Shown here: positions 40,966 to 49,780 of the stretch, piece by piece
Position numbering within the stretch: the first letter of the stretch is position 1
Layout: each line of letters starts with the position of its first letter
Origin: Prescottella defluvii
GTDB lineage: Bacteria > Actinomycetota > Actinomycetes > Mycobacteriales > Mycobacteriaceae
Length of the DNA stretch: 64,000 nucleotides
Direction of reading: 5' to 3'
Assembly (NCBI RefSeq): GCF_000738775.1
Contig: NZ_JPOC01000008.1
Location: forward strand, 1-64,000
The notes under the pieces: model-generated
Database searches by the model: none
The model's input: the letters and a program-made list of their open reading frames with translations, nothing else
What the model was told of the DNA's origin: nothing
Made by a program: the position numbers and the translations under genes

Positions 40966-41022
40966 AACAGCTGAAGGGACCCTTTGTGCGCTGTCAGCGC
41001 ACAAAGGGTCCCTTCAGCTGTT
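40966..41022. terminator. Bidirectional terminator with perfect 26-bp stem
   Basis: Arms 40966-40991 and 40997-41022 are exact reverse complements (26 bp, starting AACAGCTGAAGGGACCC) with a 5-base loop TGTCA. It lies between convergent trmI and the lppK-like gene, 13 bp and 27 bp from their stop codons, so it should stop transcription from both sides. The stem is much longer than a normal terminator. Confidence 0.9.
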
Positions 41023-41048
41023 GCGGTGGTGAACCACCGACCGGCGGA

Positions 41049-41531
41049 TCAGCTGCAGACGAGCTTGCCCATGCCGAGGATTTCGCAGGTGCTGGCGTCG
41101 GAGATCACCCATTCGCCGTTCTTCTGCGTGAAGGTGACGGGCACCGGCGCTCCACCGTGCGGTCCGCCGATCTGGGTGATGGCGGTCGCGGTGTCGCCGT
41201 CGACGGTGACCTCCTTGACCTCGGCGGTGAGCGGGTAGCCGGCCAGGACACCATTGAGCTGCTCGAGCAGGGCGGCCCGCTGCTCACCGTTCTCGATCAC
41301 CACGGTCTTGTCGGCGGCCGGGGCTGCCGGGTCGAAGAACACGGTCAGCTGCTTCTGCAGTTCCTCGGCGGTCGGGGCGTCGGCGGAGGCCGCTGCGGTC
41401 GTCGTCGATGCGGTGGCCGAGCTGGTGGTAGCTGCGTTGTCCGAGGAGTCCGAGGTGTTGTCGGAGCTGCACGCCGTCATTCCGAGGGCGGCGACCAGGA
41501 CGCCGGCGGCGACGAGCGATTTGCGGATCAT
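41049..41531 (-). CDS. lppK: LppK-like lipoprotein
   Basis: Lipoprotein of 160 residues with signal peptide and lipobox MTAC (Cys21). A Ser/Thr/Ala-rich linker of about 30 residues follows (CSSDNTSDSSDNAATTSS...). A small domain comes next, with PTAEELQKQLTVFFDPAAPAADKTVVIENGEQRAALLEQLNGVL. This resembles the low-molecular-weight-antigen MTB12-like lipoprotein fold in mycobacteria. The C-terminus has two Cys (STCEILGMGKLVCS). ATG 41531 is chosen for the signal peptide. It is the positional counterpart of Rv2116 (lppK), between trmI and mpa. Divergent from mpa. Confidence 0.85.
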   Translation of the reverse strand: MIRKSLVAAGVLVAALGMTACSSDNTSDSSDNAATTSSATASTTTAAASADAPTAEELQKQLTVFFDPAAPAADKTVVIENGEQRAALLEQLNGVLAGYPLTAEVKEVTVDGDTATAITQIGGPHGGAPVPVTFTQKNGEWVISDASTCEILGMGKLVCS

Positions 41532-41722
41532 CACGGTGGTTGGGCCTTTCGTTTCTGGGCTCGGTCGGTCGATACCGGCCGGAACGAAGGCAAGGCTAAC
41601 ATGGCTGGTTCGGGTGGATCTTCCGATTCCGTGGCTGCCGTGGCAAAGCTCGGGCACGTGTCGCGTCCCGCTTTGCTCCCGCTGCCGGTAGCGTTGACAG
41701 ATCGGACTGGGAGGAGCGGCAC

Positions 41723-43486
41723 ATGAACCCGACAGAGAATCCGGACCCGGTTGCGGCGGTGCGTGAACTCGACGCCCTGCGGGCAGAGGCGGCGACGCTC
41801 CGTAGGCAGCTGGCGGAATCGCCCGAGCAGTTGCGGGAGTTGGAGTCACGCGTCGACTCGCTCACCGTCCGCAACGGCAAGCTGATGGACACCTTGAAGG
41901 AAGCCCGGCAGCAGCTCATCGCCCTGCGCGAAGAGGTGGATCGCCTGGGGCAGCCGCCGAGTGGATACGGCGTGCTCCTCGATGTCCACGACGACAAGAC
42001 CGTCGACGTGTTCACTTCCGGGCGCAAGATGCGGCTGACGTGCTCGCCCAACATCGATACCGACACCCTGAAGATGGGGCAGACCGTTCGCCTCAACGAG
42101 GCGTTGACGATCGTCGAGGCCACCCGGTTCGAACGGATCGGTGAGATCTGCGCTCTGCGTGAGGTTCTCGACGACGGCGAACGTGCGCTGGTCGTCGGTC
42201 ACGCGGACGAGGAGCGGGTGGTGTGGCTTGCGGCGCCGCTCGCCGAGATCGCGGCCGAGGACGGCGTGAAGGATCCGGATTCGCCGTCGCGCCGGTTGCG
42301 GCCCGGCGACTCCCTGCTGGTCGACACCAAGGCCGGGTACGCGTTCGAGCGCATCCCGAAGGCCGAGGTCGAGGATCTGGTCCTCGAGGAGGTCCCGGAC
42401 GTCGGCTACAACGACATCGGAGGCCTCGGCCGGCAGATCGAGCAGATCCGGGACGCCGTCGAACTGCCGTTCCTGCACAAGGATCTGTTCCACGAGTACG
42501 AGTTGCGCCCGCCCAAGGGTGTGCTGCTCTACGGTCCGCCGGGCTGCGGCAAGACCCTCATCGCGAAGGCGGTCGCGAACTCGCTCGCGAAGAAGATCGC
42601 CGAATCCCGGGGCCAGGACAGCAAGGAAGCCAAGTCGTACTTCCTCAACATCAAGGGCCCGGAGCTGCTGAACAAGTTCGTCGGCGAGACCGAGCGTCAC
42701 ATTCGGATGATCTTCCAGCGGGCGCGCGAGAAGGCGTCCGAGGGCACGCCGGTGATCGTGTTCTTCGACGAGATGGATTCGATCTTCCGCACCCGCGGTT
42801 CGGGTGTGTCGTCCGATGTCGAGACCACCGTCGTCCCGCAGCTCCTCAGTGAGATCGACGGCGTCGAGGGCCTCGAGAACGTCATCGTGATCGGTGCGTC
42901 GAACCGTGAGGACATGATCGACCCCGCGATCCTGCGGCCCGGCCGGCTCGACGTGAAGATCAAGATCGAGCGCCCGGACGCGGAGTCCGCGCAGGACATC
43001 TTCTCGAAGTACCTCGTCGAGACCCTGCCGCTGCACGCCGACGACCTCGCCGAGTTCAACGGGGATCGGGCGGCGTGCATCAAGGTGATGATCGAGCGGG
43101 TCGTGGACCGGATGTACGCGGAGAGCGACGACAACCGCTTCCTGGAGGTCACGTACGCCAACGGGGACAAGGAGGTTCTGTACTTCAAGGACTTCAACTC
43201 CGGTGCCATGATTCAGAACATCGTGGACCGGTCCAAGAAGTACGCGATCAAGTCGGTGCTCGAGACCGGTTCGCCGGGTCTGCGGGTGCAGCACGTGTTC
43301 GATTCGATCGTCGACGAGTTCTCGGAGAACGAGGACCTGCCGAACACCACCAATCCCGACGACTGGGCCCGGATCTCCGGCAAGAAGGGCGAACGGATCG
43401 TCTACATCCGCACCCTGGTCACCGGCAAGAACGCCAGTGCCAGCCGTGCGATCGACACCGAGTCGAACACCGGCCAGTACCTGTAG
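41723..43486 (+). CDS. mpa: Proteasome-associated AAA+ ATPase (ARC/Mpa)
   Basis: Hexameric unfoldase that captures pupylated proteins and feeds them to the 20S proteasome; 587 residues. An N-terminal coiled coil (about 18-75) binds Pup, and tandem OB domains follow (to about 230). The AAA+ module has Walker A GPPGCGKT (271-278) and Walker [10 protein letters not shown] with Asp349-Glu350. The C-terminus TGQYL supplies the penultimate Tyr needed to dock and open the proteasome gate. It heads the Pup-proteasome locus but is separated from dop by about 6.7 kb of unrelated genes here. Confidence 0.98.
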   Translation: MNPTENPDPVAAVRELDALRAEAATLRRQLAESPEQLRELESRVDSLTVRNGKLMDTLKEARQQLIALREEVDRLGQPPSGYGVLLDVHDDKTVDVFTSGRKMRLTCSPNIDTDTLKMGQTVRLNEALTIVEATRFERIGEICALREVLDDGERALVVGHADEERVVWLAAPLAEIAAEDGVKDPDSPSRRLRPGDSLLVDTKAGYAFERIPKAEVEDLVLEEVPDVGYNDIGGLGRQIEQIRDAVELPFLHKDLFHEYELRPPKGVLLYGPPGCGKTLIAKAVANSLAKKIAESRGQDSKEAKSYFLNIKGPELLNKFVGETERHIRMIFQRAREKASEGTPVIVFFDEMDSIFRTRGSGVSSDVETTVVPQLLSEIDGVEGLENVIVIGASNREDMIDPAILRPGRLDVKIKIERPDAESAQDIFSKYLVETLPLHADDLAEFNGDRAACIKVMIERVVDRMYAESDDNRFLEVTYANGDKEVLYFKDFNSGAMIQNIVDRSKKYAIKSVLETGSPGLRVQHVFDSIVDEFSENEDLPNTTNPDDWARISGKKGERIVYIRTLVTGKNASASRAIDTESNTGQYL

Positions 43487-43492
43487 ACAGCG

Positions 43493-43999
43493 TCAGTCGA
43501 AGTAGTCCGCCAGCAGGATCCGGGTGTCCGGAACGAACGGCCACTCCGGGTCCTGCAGGTGGGCGCGCAGTTCCTGCTCGGACCACCACCAGCCGTCGGT
43601 GATCTCGCTGGGCTGGTGGTGGATGGGGCCGTCGTAGCGGGTCTCGAATGCGAACAGGTGACAGCGCAGGGGTGCACCGGCCCAGGTCCCGTCCCACGCG
43701 ATCCGGGAGATCGGAGCCAGGTCCACACCGGTGACGCCGAGTTCCTCGGCGAGTTCGCGGCGCGCGGTGACCTCGGGCGTCTCGCCCGGGTCCACCACGC
43801 CGCCCGCCAGGCAGTCGTGCATGCCCGCGAACACCGCCTTGTCCGGCGCACGGCGATGAACGTAGATACGGTTGCCGTCGGTCGACCGCAGCAGGACACC
43901 CGCACTGGCATGCCACAGCCCCTCGGCGTACACCCGGGAGCGCGGTGCCGCGCCGATCACGGTGCCCTGCGCGTCGTAGACCGAGACCACTTCATCCAT
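43493..43999 (-). CDS. Nudix hydrolase family protein (IPP-isomerase-like)
   Basis: Nudix protein of 168 residues. The complete box lies at residues 67-89: G67, E73, R81-E82, E85-E86 and G88, with all metal-binding glutamates present. The N-terminus (VSVYDAQGTVIGAAPRSRVYAEGLWH) and the WWWSEQEL segment resemble isopentenyl-diphosphate-isomerase-like Nudix proteins such as E. coli YfcD, whose substrates are unclear. It is convergent with mpa, 6 bp apart, and not part of the proteasome system by sequence. Confidence 0.9.
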   Translation of the reverse strand: MDEVVSVYDAQGTVIGAAPRSRVYAEGLWHASAGVLLRSTDGNRIYVHRRAPDKAVFAGMHDCLAGGVVDPGETPEVTARRELAEELGVTGVDLAPISRIAWDGTWAGAPLRCHLFAFETRYDGPIHHQPSEITDGWWWSEQELRAHLQDPEWPFVPDTRILLADYFD

Positions 44000-44042
44000 G
44001 CAGTCATCGTCGCATCGACGACGGTTCGTCGGTGTCGCCGGA

Positions 44043-45533
44043 TCAGGCAGCCGGAGTCACCGTGACGGTCGCGGCACCCGAGCCGGCGGGAGTTCGCACC
44101 GTGAGCAGGCGATTCTGCCGATCCCAGTCCACGACATCGGCGCCGTCGACCCGCACGTCGCCCGGGAACCCGGCCTCCGGAAGATAGATCTCGGTCGGGG
44201 CGCTTACAGCGCCGTCCGGCTCGATCGTCAGTTGGAGGCGATCCGTGGTCGACGACCATTCGACCGGAGTGCCGGCCACGGCGCGCGGGTACGGCTTGTT
44301 CAGGGTGTCGACGAGCAGCGTTTCGGTGCCGTCGGGTAGGTACGGACCCCAGGGGCCGGGATCGCTGGACCAGTACGAGACCCCGGCGCCCATCTCCCGC
44401 GCGGTTCCGTAGACGCGTTCGATGTAGTCCCGGGCGCCGGGCAACGTGGTGTCGAGTCCGAATTCGCCGAGGATGATGGGCACGTCACCGAGCACGCCGG
44501 CGGTGTGGGCGGTGTTGGCGCGCCAGGCGTCCACGGTCACGTCGGTGAGCGTGCGTGCCAGGCCCTCGTGTCCGCCACCGATGTCGAGGGGCAGTGGGTA
44601 GAGGTGCGGGCAGTAGGCGATGCGCTGCTCACCCGCGCGGGGATCGTCGATCTTGGTGAGCCCGCTGGGCAGGCCCTGGTTGACGCCGATCGCCTGCGGG
44701 GCCACACACACCCAGGTGTCCTGGTCGACCTGTCGAATGGCATCGGTGCTCTGCTGATACAACGCGGCGAGCGGACCGGCCTCGAACGCAGGCCCCTGCA
44801 GCGAGCCTCCCCACGGCTCGTTCATCAGGTCGTAGGCCACGACGGCGTCGTTGTCGGCGAAACGCTCTGCGACCGCCCGCCATGCATTCGCGTAGTGCTG
44901 GGTGAGCTCCGGGTGCTTGCCGGTGGTGTTCCAGAAGTTGTCGAACGCGCGCATCACGCCGGGCTGGATGTAGTACAGCTCCCACCGGGGCTGAGGCTCC
45001 ACGGGAAGACCGTCCATGTACGTCGCCCAGGCCGGCGCGCCGTTGCCGATGTTGCCGGCGCCGTTGCCGCCGGCGCCGTCGGAGGTGATCGCACCGGAGT
45101 ACAGGTCCTGGTGCATGTCGAGCATGACCTTGTAGCCGCGCTCGGCGTACCAGCCGACCCGGTCCTCGACACGGTCCAGATACTGCTGGTCGTACACGCC
45201 CGGCGCGGGTTCGATCGAGCGCCAGGAGATCAGGAACCGCACGAAGTTGGTTCCCATGTCTGCATATTCGCGATCGAGATCTGCCTCGGTGAAGTCCGGC
45301 ATACCGTCCGGCGCACTCTTCGCGCTCGATGCCGTGTTGAACCCGCGCAGGATCAGTGAACGGCCTGCATCGTCCTTCAGATAGGACGGCGTCAGCTCGG
45401 CGCCACTGCCACTGCCACTGCCACTACCACTGCCACTTCCCGACGTGGGGAAGCTGCTCTGGGCGGCGGCAACGCCGCCACCGAGCACCATCGAGCCTGT
45501 CATTATCAGCGAAACGAGCCGGATACGACGCAC
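44043..45533 (-). CDS. Endoglycoceramidase (glycoside hydrolase family 5), secreted
   Basis: Secreted enzyme of 496 residues that releases the whole glycan from glycosphingolipids, leaving ceramide. GTG 45533 follows a strong TAGGAGG site; the signal peptide is residues 1-24 (VLGGGVAAAQ). A Gly-Ser repeat (31-42) links to the GH5 barrel. Catalytic acid/base Glu237 is in LMNEPWGG, and nucleophile Glu355 is in LGEFGLDT. A C-terminal beta domain ends VTVTPAA. From memory the sequence is very close to endoglycoceramidase II of Rhodococcus sp. M-777. It lies 62 bp downstream of a phospholipase C gene on the same strand. Confidence 0.95.
   Translation of the reverse strand: MRRIRLVSLIMTGSMVLGGGVAAAQSSFPTSGSGSGSGSGSGSGAELTPSYLKDDAGRSLILRGFNTASSAKSAPDGMPDFTEADLDREYADMGTNFVRFLISWRSIEPAPGVYDQQYLDRVEDRVGWYAERGYKVMLDMHQDLYSGAITSDGAGGNGAGNIGNGAPAWATYMDGLPVEPQPRWELYYIQPGVMRAFDNFWNTTGKHPELTQHYANAWRAVAERFADNDAVVAYDLMNEPWGGSLQGPAFEAGPLAALYQQSTDAIRQVDQDTWVCVAPQAIGVNQGLPSGLTKIDDPRAGEQRIAYCPHLYPLPLDIGGGHEGLARTLTDVTVDAWRANTAHTAGVLGDVPIILGEFGLDTTLPGARDYIERVYGTAREMGAGVSYWSSDPGPWGPYLPDGTETLLVDTLNKPYPRAVAGTPVEWSSTTDRLQLTIEPDGAVSAPTEIYLPEAGFPGDVRVDGADVVDWDRQNRLLTVRTPAGSGAATVTVTPAA
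45402..45437. repeat. Six tandem 6-bp repeats coding the Gly-Ser linker
   Basis: Six copies of GCCACT (one variant ACCACT) encode the Ser-Gly repeat near residue 32-43 of the endoglycoceramidase, between signal peptide and catalytic domain. Copy number could vary by slippage without changing frame. Confidence 0.85.
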
Positions 45534-45595
45534 GGGTCCTCCTACGGGACTCTCGGATTGATCACGTTCCTCGCCGGGGTGCCGGCGACATCCCG

Positions 45596-47740
45596 TCAGG
45601 TCGGTTGACTGACGCTGTCCTGCCCGTTCTCGATATGTCCGACGAGTCGTCGCCGGAAGCCGGGGTCCTCGTCGACGGTCACGGTGGCCTCGTACCAACC
45701 GTTCTTCGACGACACCGTCAGTGATTCGGAGCCGCCGGCCGCGAGCCGACGCCGCTGACCGTCGACGTCGACGGTCAGCTCGTGGGCTCCCCGGTTCGTC
45801 ACGGTCAGCGCGAGCGATCGCGTCGCGGCGTCGATCGCCCCGGACACGTCGACGGCGGCCGCGGCTGCGTCGGTCGACCCGGCGAACTCCCGCCTGAAGC
45901 CGTTGGGTCCCAGCAGTGCCAGGCTGTAGCGCGAGCTCGGCAGGTGCACCGTGTCGCTGTCCTCGCCGAGGACGTCGTAGTGCCGCGGGAGGTCGAACTC
46001 GCCCGCATACGGGTACAGGGCCAGGTGCGCCGACGCGGTACCGGTGTTGCCCAGAGTCAACGTCAGCGAACGCGCCGCGGGATCCACTGTCACGTGGGCG
46101 TCGGGCTGGTACGGCAGGGCGCGGGCAGGGCGGACGCCGTCCTCCTGCTGAGGAAGCCGCTGGTCGACCGGTGGAGTCGGCGTCCATCTCGGTTCCAGAG
46201 GCGGCGTCGGCTGCGGTCGGGTGAGGGTGGGCCGGCTCCGCGGGGTGGCGAAGTCGAACGCCGACGTCAGGTCGCCGCTCACCGTCCGACGCCACGGGTC
46301 GATTTCCGGTTGGCTGATCCCGAAACGCTTCTCCAGGAACTGCGTGACCGCTGTGTGGTCGAACACCTGGGAGCACACGAAACCGCCCACGGTCCACGGC
46401 GAGATGATCGTCATCGGCACCCGCGGGCCGAGTCCGAGGGGCTGACCCGCCACCCATTCGGTATCGGCCGACAGCGGCGGCCGCGGCGGCGGCACGTGGT
46501 CGAAGTAACCGTCGTTCTCGTCGAAGTTGACGATCACGGCCGTCTTCGACCAGAGGTCCGGGTCGGAGGCGATCGCGTCGAGCACCTGATACAGCAACGT
46601 CGCACTCGCCGCCGGCGACGATCCGGACGGATGCTCCGAATCGACCTCGGACGGCACCAGGTAGCTGACCTGCGGCAGCCTGCCCGACTCGACGTCGCGG
46701 CGGAACTCGGCGGCAAGGGTGCCCGGCCGCGACCGGTACAGCGCGCGGTCGTACAGCTGCCGGTCGGTGGGGGAGAGCCCGTCGACCGCGGCCTCGAGCG
46801 CGACCACTGCCGCGTCCTGGGCGGCGGTCGGCAACTCGGGTAGCGCCAGGTAGAACCCGGCCAGGGTCTGCAGCTCATAGGGGATCAGGCCGGGGTTGCC
46901 GAGAAGGTGGGCGCCAACCTTCTTGAAGGTGGTGAAGTACTCGAGGTTGTTGTCGCCGAAGTTGTCCCACTCCTGGTACGTCTTCCAGGTGATGCCGGCG
47001 GCCTGTAGCCGCTCGGGAACGGTGGGCCACCCGTAGCCGGCGTGCCAGGGGTTGTAGGCGGCGTTGGTGACGGCACGCCCGTCGGGGCCGGCCGGCTCCG
47101 ACGACCCGGACACGCCCAACTCATCCATCGAACCGAACGGATTGAGGCCGGGCGGCTCGAATCCGGTGTACCCGGACACCCAGTAGTTGCGGTTCGGGCT
47201 GGTCGAGGTGGGCACCGAGCAGTGGTAGGCGTCGCAGATGGTGAACGCGTCGGCGAGTTCGTAGTGGAACGGGATGTCCTGGCGGTCGTAGTAGGCCATC
47301 GTCGTCGCGGTCTTGGCGGCGATCCAACCGTCGTGCCAGCCGTCCGCGAGCGCTCGGTGCCCGCCCTCCCAGCTGTGGTCGAGACCGGTGACGTTCTGTA
47401 CGTCCATGCGCTGCGCGGTTGCCGAATCCCGGATGGTGAAGGGCAGTACCGGACCGCCGGGCCCCGGCTGCTCGAAGACCGTGGCTCCGCCCCGCAGTTG
47501 CAGCGCATTGGGGTCGCCGAACCCCCGCACCCCGCGCAGGGTCCCGTAGTAGTGGTCGAACGACCGGTTCTCCTGCATCAGGAGAACGACATGCTCGACC
47601 GAGTCGAGTCCTCCCGCGGGGACAGGCGAAGCCAATGCCCGTTGCAGTGACGGCGGAAGCAGCGAACCGGCAGTGATCGCAGCGGCCACACCGGCGCCGG
47701 CGGTGAGGAACCCGCGCCGAGAGAGGGTCTTTCGGGTCAC
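45596..47740 (-). CDS. plcC: Tat-exported phospholipase C (phosphocholine-specific type)
   Basis: Bacterial acid-phosphatase-superfamily phospholipase C of about 714 residues. The twin-arginine signal is SRRGFLTAG (Arg8-Arg9) with core VAAAITAGSLLP, so folded export by Tat is expected; tatA/tatC lie in this window. The catalytic start is VVLLMQENRSFDHYYGTLRG. Later segments include FDENDGYFDHVPPP with metal ligands. Two C-terminal beta domains (DUF756-like) follow. GTG 47740 is preferred for the upstream GGAG; GTG 47776 would add 12 residues. In pathogens such enzymes cleave phosphatidylcholine or sphingomyelin. It lies upstream of the endoglycoceramidase gene. Confidence 0.92.
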   Translation of the reverse strand: MTRKTLSRRGFLTAGAGVAAAITAGSLLPPSLQRALASPVPAGGLDSVEHVVLLMQENRSFDHYYGTLRGVRGFGDPNALQLRGGATVFEQPGPGGPVLPFTIRDSATAQRMDVQNVTGLDHSWEGGHRALADGWHDGWIAAKTATTMAYYDRQDIPFHYELADAFTICDAYHCSVPTSTSPNRNYWVSGYTGFEPPGLNPFGSMDELGVSGSSEPAGPDGRAVTNAAYNPWHAGYGWPTVPERLQAAGITWKTYQEWDNFGDNNLEYFTTFKKVGAHLLGNPGLIPYELQTLAGFYLALPELPTAAQDAAVVALEAAVDGLSPTDRQLYDRALYRSRPGTLAAEFRRDVESGRLPQVSYLVPSEVDSEHPSGSSPAASATLLYQVLDAIASDPDLWSKTAVIVNFDENDGYFDHVPPPRPPLSADTEWVAGQPLGLGPRVPMTIISPWTVGGFVCSQVFDHTAVTQFLEKRFGISQPEIDPWRRTVSGDLTSAFDFATPRSRPTLTRPQPTPPLEPRWTPTPPVDQRLPQQEDGVRPARALPYQPDAHVTVDPAARSLTLTLGNTGTASAHLALYPYAGEFDLPRHYDVLGEDSDTVHLPSSRYSLALLGPNGFRREFAGSTDAAAAAVDVSGAIDAATRSLALTVTNRGAHELTVDVDGQRRRLAAGGSESLTVSSKNGWYEATVTVDEDPGFRRRLVGHIENGQDSVSQPT

Positions 47741-47816
47741 ATCGGCTCCACGGTCGTAGTGATCGATATCGGCCACTACGGGACAGTAGACCGACCGTCC
47801 AGTTGTTTTATGGAGA

Positions 47817-47830
47817 TCGGGTAATCCCGA
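47817..47830 (-). terminator. Short hairpin after the MerR-HEAT gene
   Basis: TCGGG-TAAT-CCCGA lies 10 bp past the stop of the MerR-HEAT gene, and on the minus strand is followed by an A-rich stretch. The stem is short; it may end transcription of the HEAT/MerR operon before the phospholipase gene. Confidence 0.35.
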
Positions 47831-47839
47831 CGATTTCGA

Positions 47840-48865
47840 TCAGCGCATCTGCCGGCGCCGCATCCGTCCGCGATCCTGTAGGTCGATGATCGCGGCAGCG
47901 GTCGCCGCGACCGTTCGATCGTCGTCGTTCGTCAGCCGGGCGAGGGCGCGGCGGGCCTCCGGTCCGGGAATCTCCGCCAACGCCTGCGTGATCCGCAGCC
48001 GTGCGGGCGGATCGGTCGTGTCGTCGAGCCTGTCCTGCACGGCGCCGACGACGGCGTCGGCCGAGGTCGATGTCCCGGCCAGCAGACCCAGCACTTCCGC
48101 GGCCTCGACGTCGCGGCGACCCTCGACGATCATGTCGAGGAGGACGGGCATCGGGTCGATGCTGCCCCGGGAGCCGAGGGCGAGGGCCGCGCGGTCGCGG
48201 ACCGTGTCGTCGGAATCGGCGAGCGCTCGACGCAGCAGCGCCGTCGCCTCCGCGTCGGGAACCGCGGCGATCGCCGATACCGCACGGCGCCGGATGTCGG
48301 GGACGTCCGAATCCAGACCGACGGCCAGGTCGGCCAACCCCCGGCCGGCGGCCCGCGCCAGGGACCACTGAAGTGCGCCCGCCACATTGAGGTCGTCCTC
48401 CGCCAAGACCGCCGCGACCAGCGCCTCGACCGGCAGTGCGACGCTCTCGTCGTGCGACAACACGGCCTGCTGGCGGCGGGCCCCGGACTCGGATTCGAGC
48501 GCGCGCAGCAGGGTGACGATGCGCAGGACCGCGTCCCATTCCGCCGGGGCGGCGGAATCGACGTGCTCGAGCCGTGCGAGCAACTCCTCCTCGGCGGCGA
48601 TCCGTCGCCGCGTGTGCGCGATGAGGTTCCCCACCAGGTCGGCCGGCGCGAATCCGGGTTCGTCCAGGGCGCGTCGGGCCTCGTCCAACGACAGCCCCAG
48701 CGTTCGAAGGCTCTCGACGTGGAAGAGGCGACGGATGTCGTCGGGGGAGTACTCGCGGTAGCCACCGGACGTTCGGCCCGTCGGCGGCACCAGTCCCAGC
48801 GCGTCGTAGTGGCGCAACATGCGGGTACTGACCCCACTGCGCCGCGAGACCTCACCGATCAGCAT
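47840..48865 (-). CDS. MerR-type regulator fused to HEAT repeats
   Basis: Protein of 341 residues. Residues 1-70 are a MerR winged-helix (MLIGEVSRRSGVSTRMLRHYDALGLVPP, then GGYREYSPDDIRRL), followed by the linking coiled coil to about 110. Instead of a small ligand domain there is a C-terminal array of HEAT/armadillo-like helical repeats from about 130 (DVPDIRRRAVSAIAAVPD, DDTVRDRAALALGS, TDPPARLRITQALAEI, DDRTVAATAAAIIDL). HEAT repeats bind proteins, so the sensor may be a partner protein. It follows a pure HEAT-repeat gene by 12 bp in the same operon, behind a MerR-type promoter it probably controls. Confidence 0.85.
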   Translation of the reverse strand: MLIGEVSRRSGVSTRMLRHYDALGLVPPTGRTSGGYREYSPDDIRRLFHVESLRTLGLSLDEARRALDEPGFAPADLVGNLIAHTRRRIAAEEELLARLEHVDSAAPAEWDAVLRIVTLLRALESESGARRQQAVLSHDESVALPVEALVAAVLAEDDLNVAGALQWSLARAAGRGLADLAVGLDSDVPDIRRRAVSAIAAVPDAEATALLRRALADSDDTVRDRAALALGSRGSIDPMPVLLDMIVEGRRDVEAAEVLGLLAGTSTSADAVVGAVQDRLDDTTDPPARLRITQALAEIPGPEARRALARLTNDDDRTVAATAAAIIDLQDRGRMRRRQMR

Positions 48866-48877
48866 CCGACGTCCTCC

Positions 48878-49534
48878 TCAGGTGTCCGGGCCGACGACGG
48901 CAACCCGCTTGGCCACCTCGACCGCGAGGGTGAACGCGCTGTCGGGGTCGAGGCGGAGCTGCTCGGTGGCCTCGGCGTGCGCACGAACGCGCGGATCGGA
49001 ACCAGCCATGGCGGTGACCAGGATCGGAGCGGCGTCGTCCCCGAGTGCGGCCAGCGCCCGGCTCAGGCTGAGGTGCATGTCCCGGTCGCCCCGCCCGAGT
49101 CCGATCGCCAGATCCGCGGCGAGTTCACCTTCGCCACCGGACGGTACGAGTGCCACAGCTGCCCGCCACGCACTGCGCGCGACCTCGTCGTGCCCGTCGT
49201 GCAGCAGAGCCGCGACGGCGGGCCACGCGCGCCGATCGCCGATCTTCGACAGCGTGTGCAGCGCCTGACTGCGGGCCTGCGGAGTCTCGGACCCGAGCTG
49301 ATCGAGCAGCCTGGGCACCGTGCTGTCCGCCGGCAGCCGGCAGAGCGCCCACGTCAGCATGTCGCGGACGAAGAAGTCCGGTTCGACGGCGCAACGGGCG
49401 ACGAGGACCTCCACGAGAGTGGGATCGGGGTCGGTGCCCGCGGCGAGTGCTGCCCGCAGTCGATCCGACGAGTCCGACGCGGCCAGAGCGTCGACGAGGT
49501 GACCCTCGGGCCGATGACGATTGGTTGTGTTCAC
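48878..49534 (-). CDS. HEAT-repeat protein
   Basis: Soluble protein of 218 residues made of HEAT-like repeats (PDFFVRDMLTWALCRLP, TPQARSQALHTLSKIGD, HDEVARSAWRAAVALVP, DRDMHLSLSRALAALGD, DPRVRAHAEATEQLRL). No catalytic motif or signal is visible. GTG 49534 is fixed by an AAGGAGGTGG site (49541-49549). It is the first gene of an operon with the MerR-HEAT regulator, whose C-terminal repeats look similar, so the two may pair or one may derive from the other. Family members have often been annotated only as HEAT-repeat proteins; the cellular role is unknown. Confidence 0.85.
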   Translation of the reverse strand: MNTTNRHRPEGHLVDALAASDSSDRLRAALAAGTDPDPTLVEVLVARCAVEPDFFVRDMLTWALCRLPADSTVPRLLDQLGSETPQARSQALHTLSKIGDRRAWPAVAALLHDGHDEVARSAWRAAVALVPSGGEGELAADLAIGLGRGDRDMHLSLSRALAALGDDAAPILVTAMAGSDPRVRAHAEATEQLRLDPDSAFTLAVEVAKRVAVVGPDT

Positions 49535-49557
49535 GACAACCACCTCCTTCGTCGACC

Positions 49558-49589
49558 ATTCGAGTCCTTGACACCGTGTCAGGGTCAAG
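49558..49589 (-). promoter_or_regulatory. MerR-type promoter with 19-bp spacer and dyad
   Basis: On the minus strand, -35 TTGACC (49583-49588) and -10 TCGAAT (49558-49563) are 19 bp apart, the long spacer typical of MerR-activated promoters. Between them lies a perfect palindrome TGACACCGTGTCA (49569-49581, plus strand), flanked by CTTGAC/GTCAAG arms (49567-49589). The HEAT gene starts about 24 bp downstream of the -10. Strong evidence that the operon's own MerR protein acts here. Confidence 0.8.
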
Positions 49590-49694
49590 TCTCCACATTC
49601 GCGTCGTGCTGTGCGCCGAGACACGATCGCCATCCAGTGAGATGCGCCCCACAGTGGCCGCGAAACATGGTGCCGGTCGCTATCGTCGGCTGCG

Positions 49695-49732
49695 CGGTGC
49701 CCGAGCCCAACCCCGACTGGGCTCGGGCACCG
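49695..49732. terminator. Perfect 15-bp hairpin between divergent genes
   Basis: Arms CGGTGCCCGAGCCCA (49695-49709) and its exact complement (49718-49732) with an 8-base loop form a terminator-grade stem. No annotated gene ends here: the HEAT gene starts on one side and the deazaflavin-type gene on the other. It may be a remnant terminator, an insulator or part of a leader of the downstream gene. Confidence 0.55.
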
Positions 49733-49780
49733 TTGCGTCGTTCCGGCGTTAGGCTGCAGTGGACGAGAGGTGGTGGCGCC

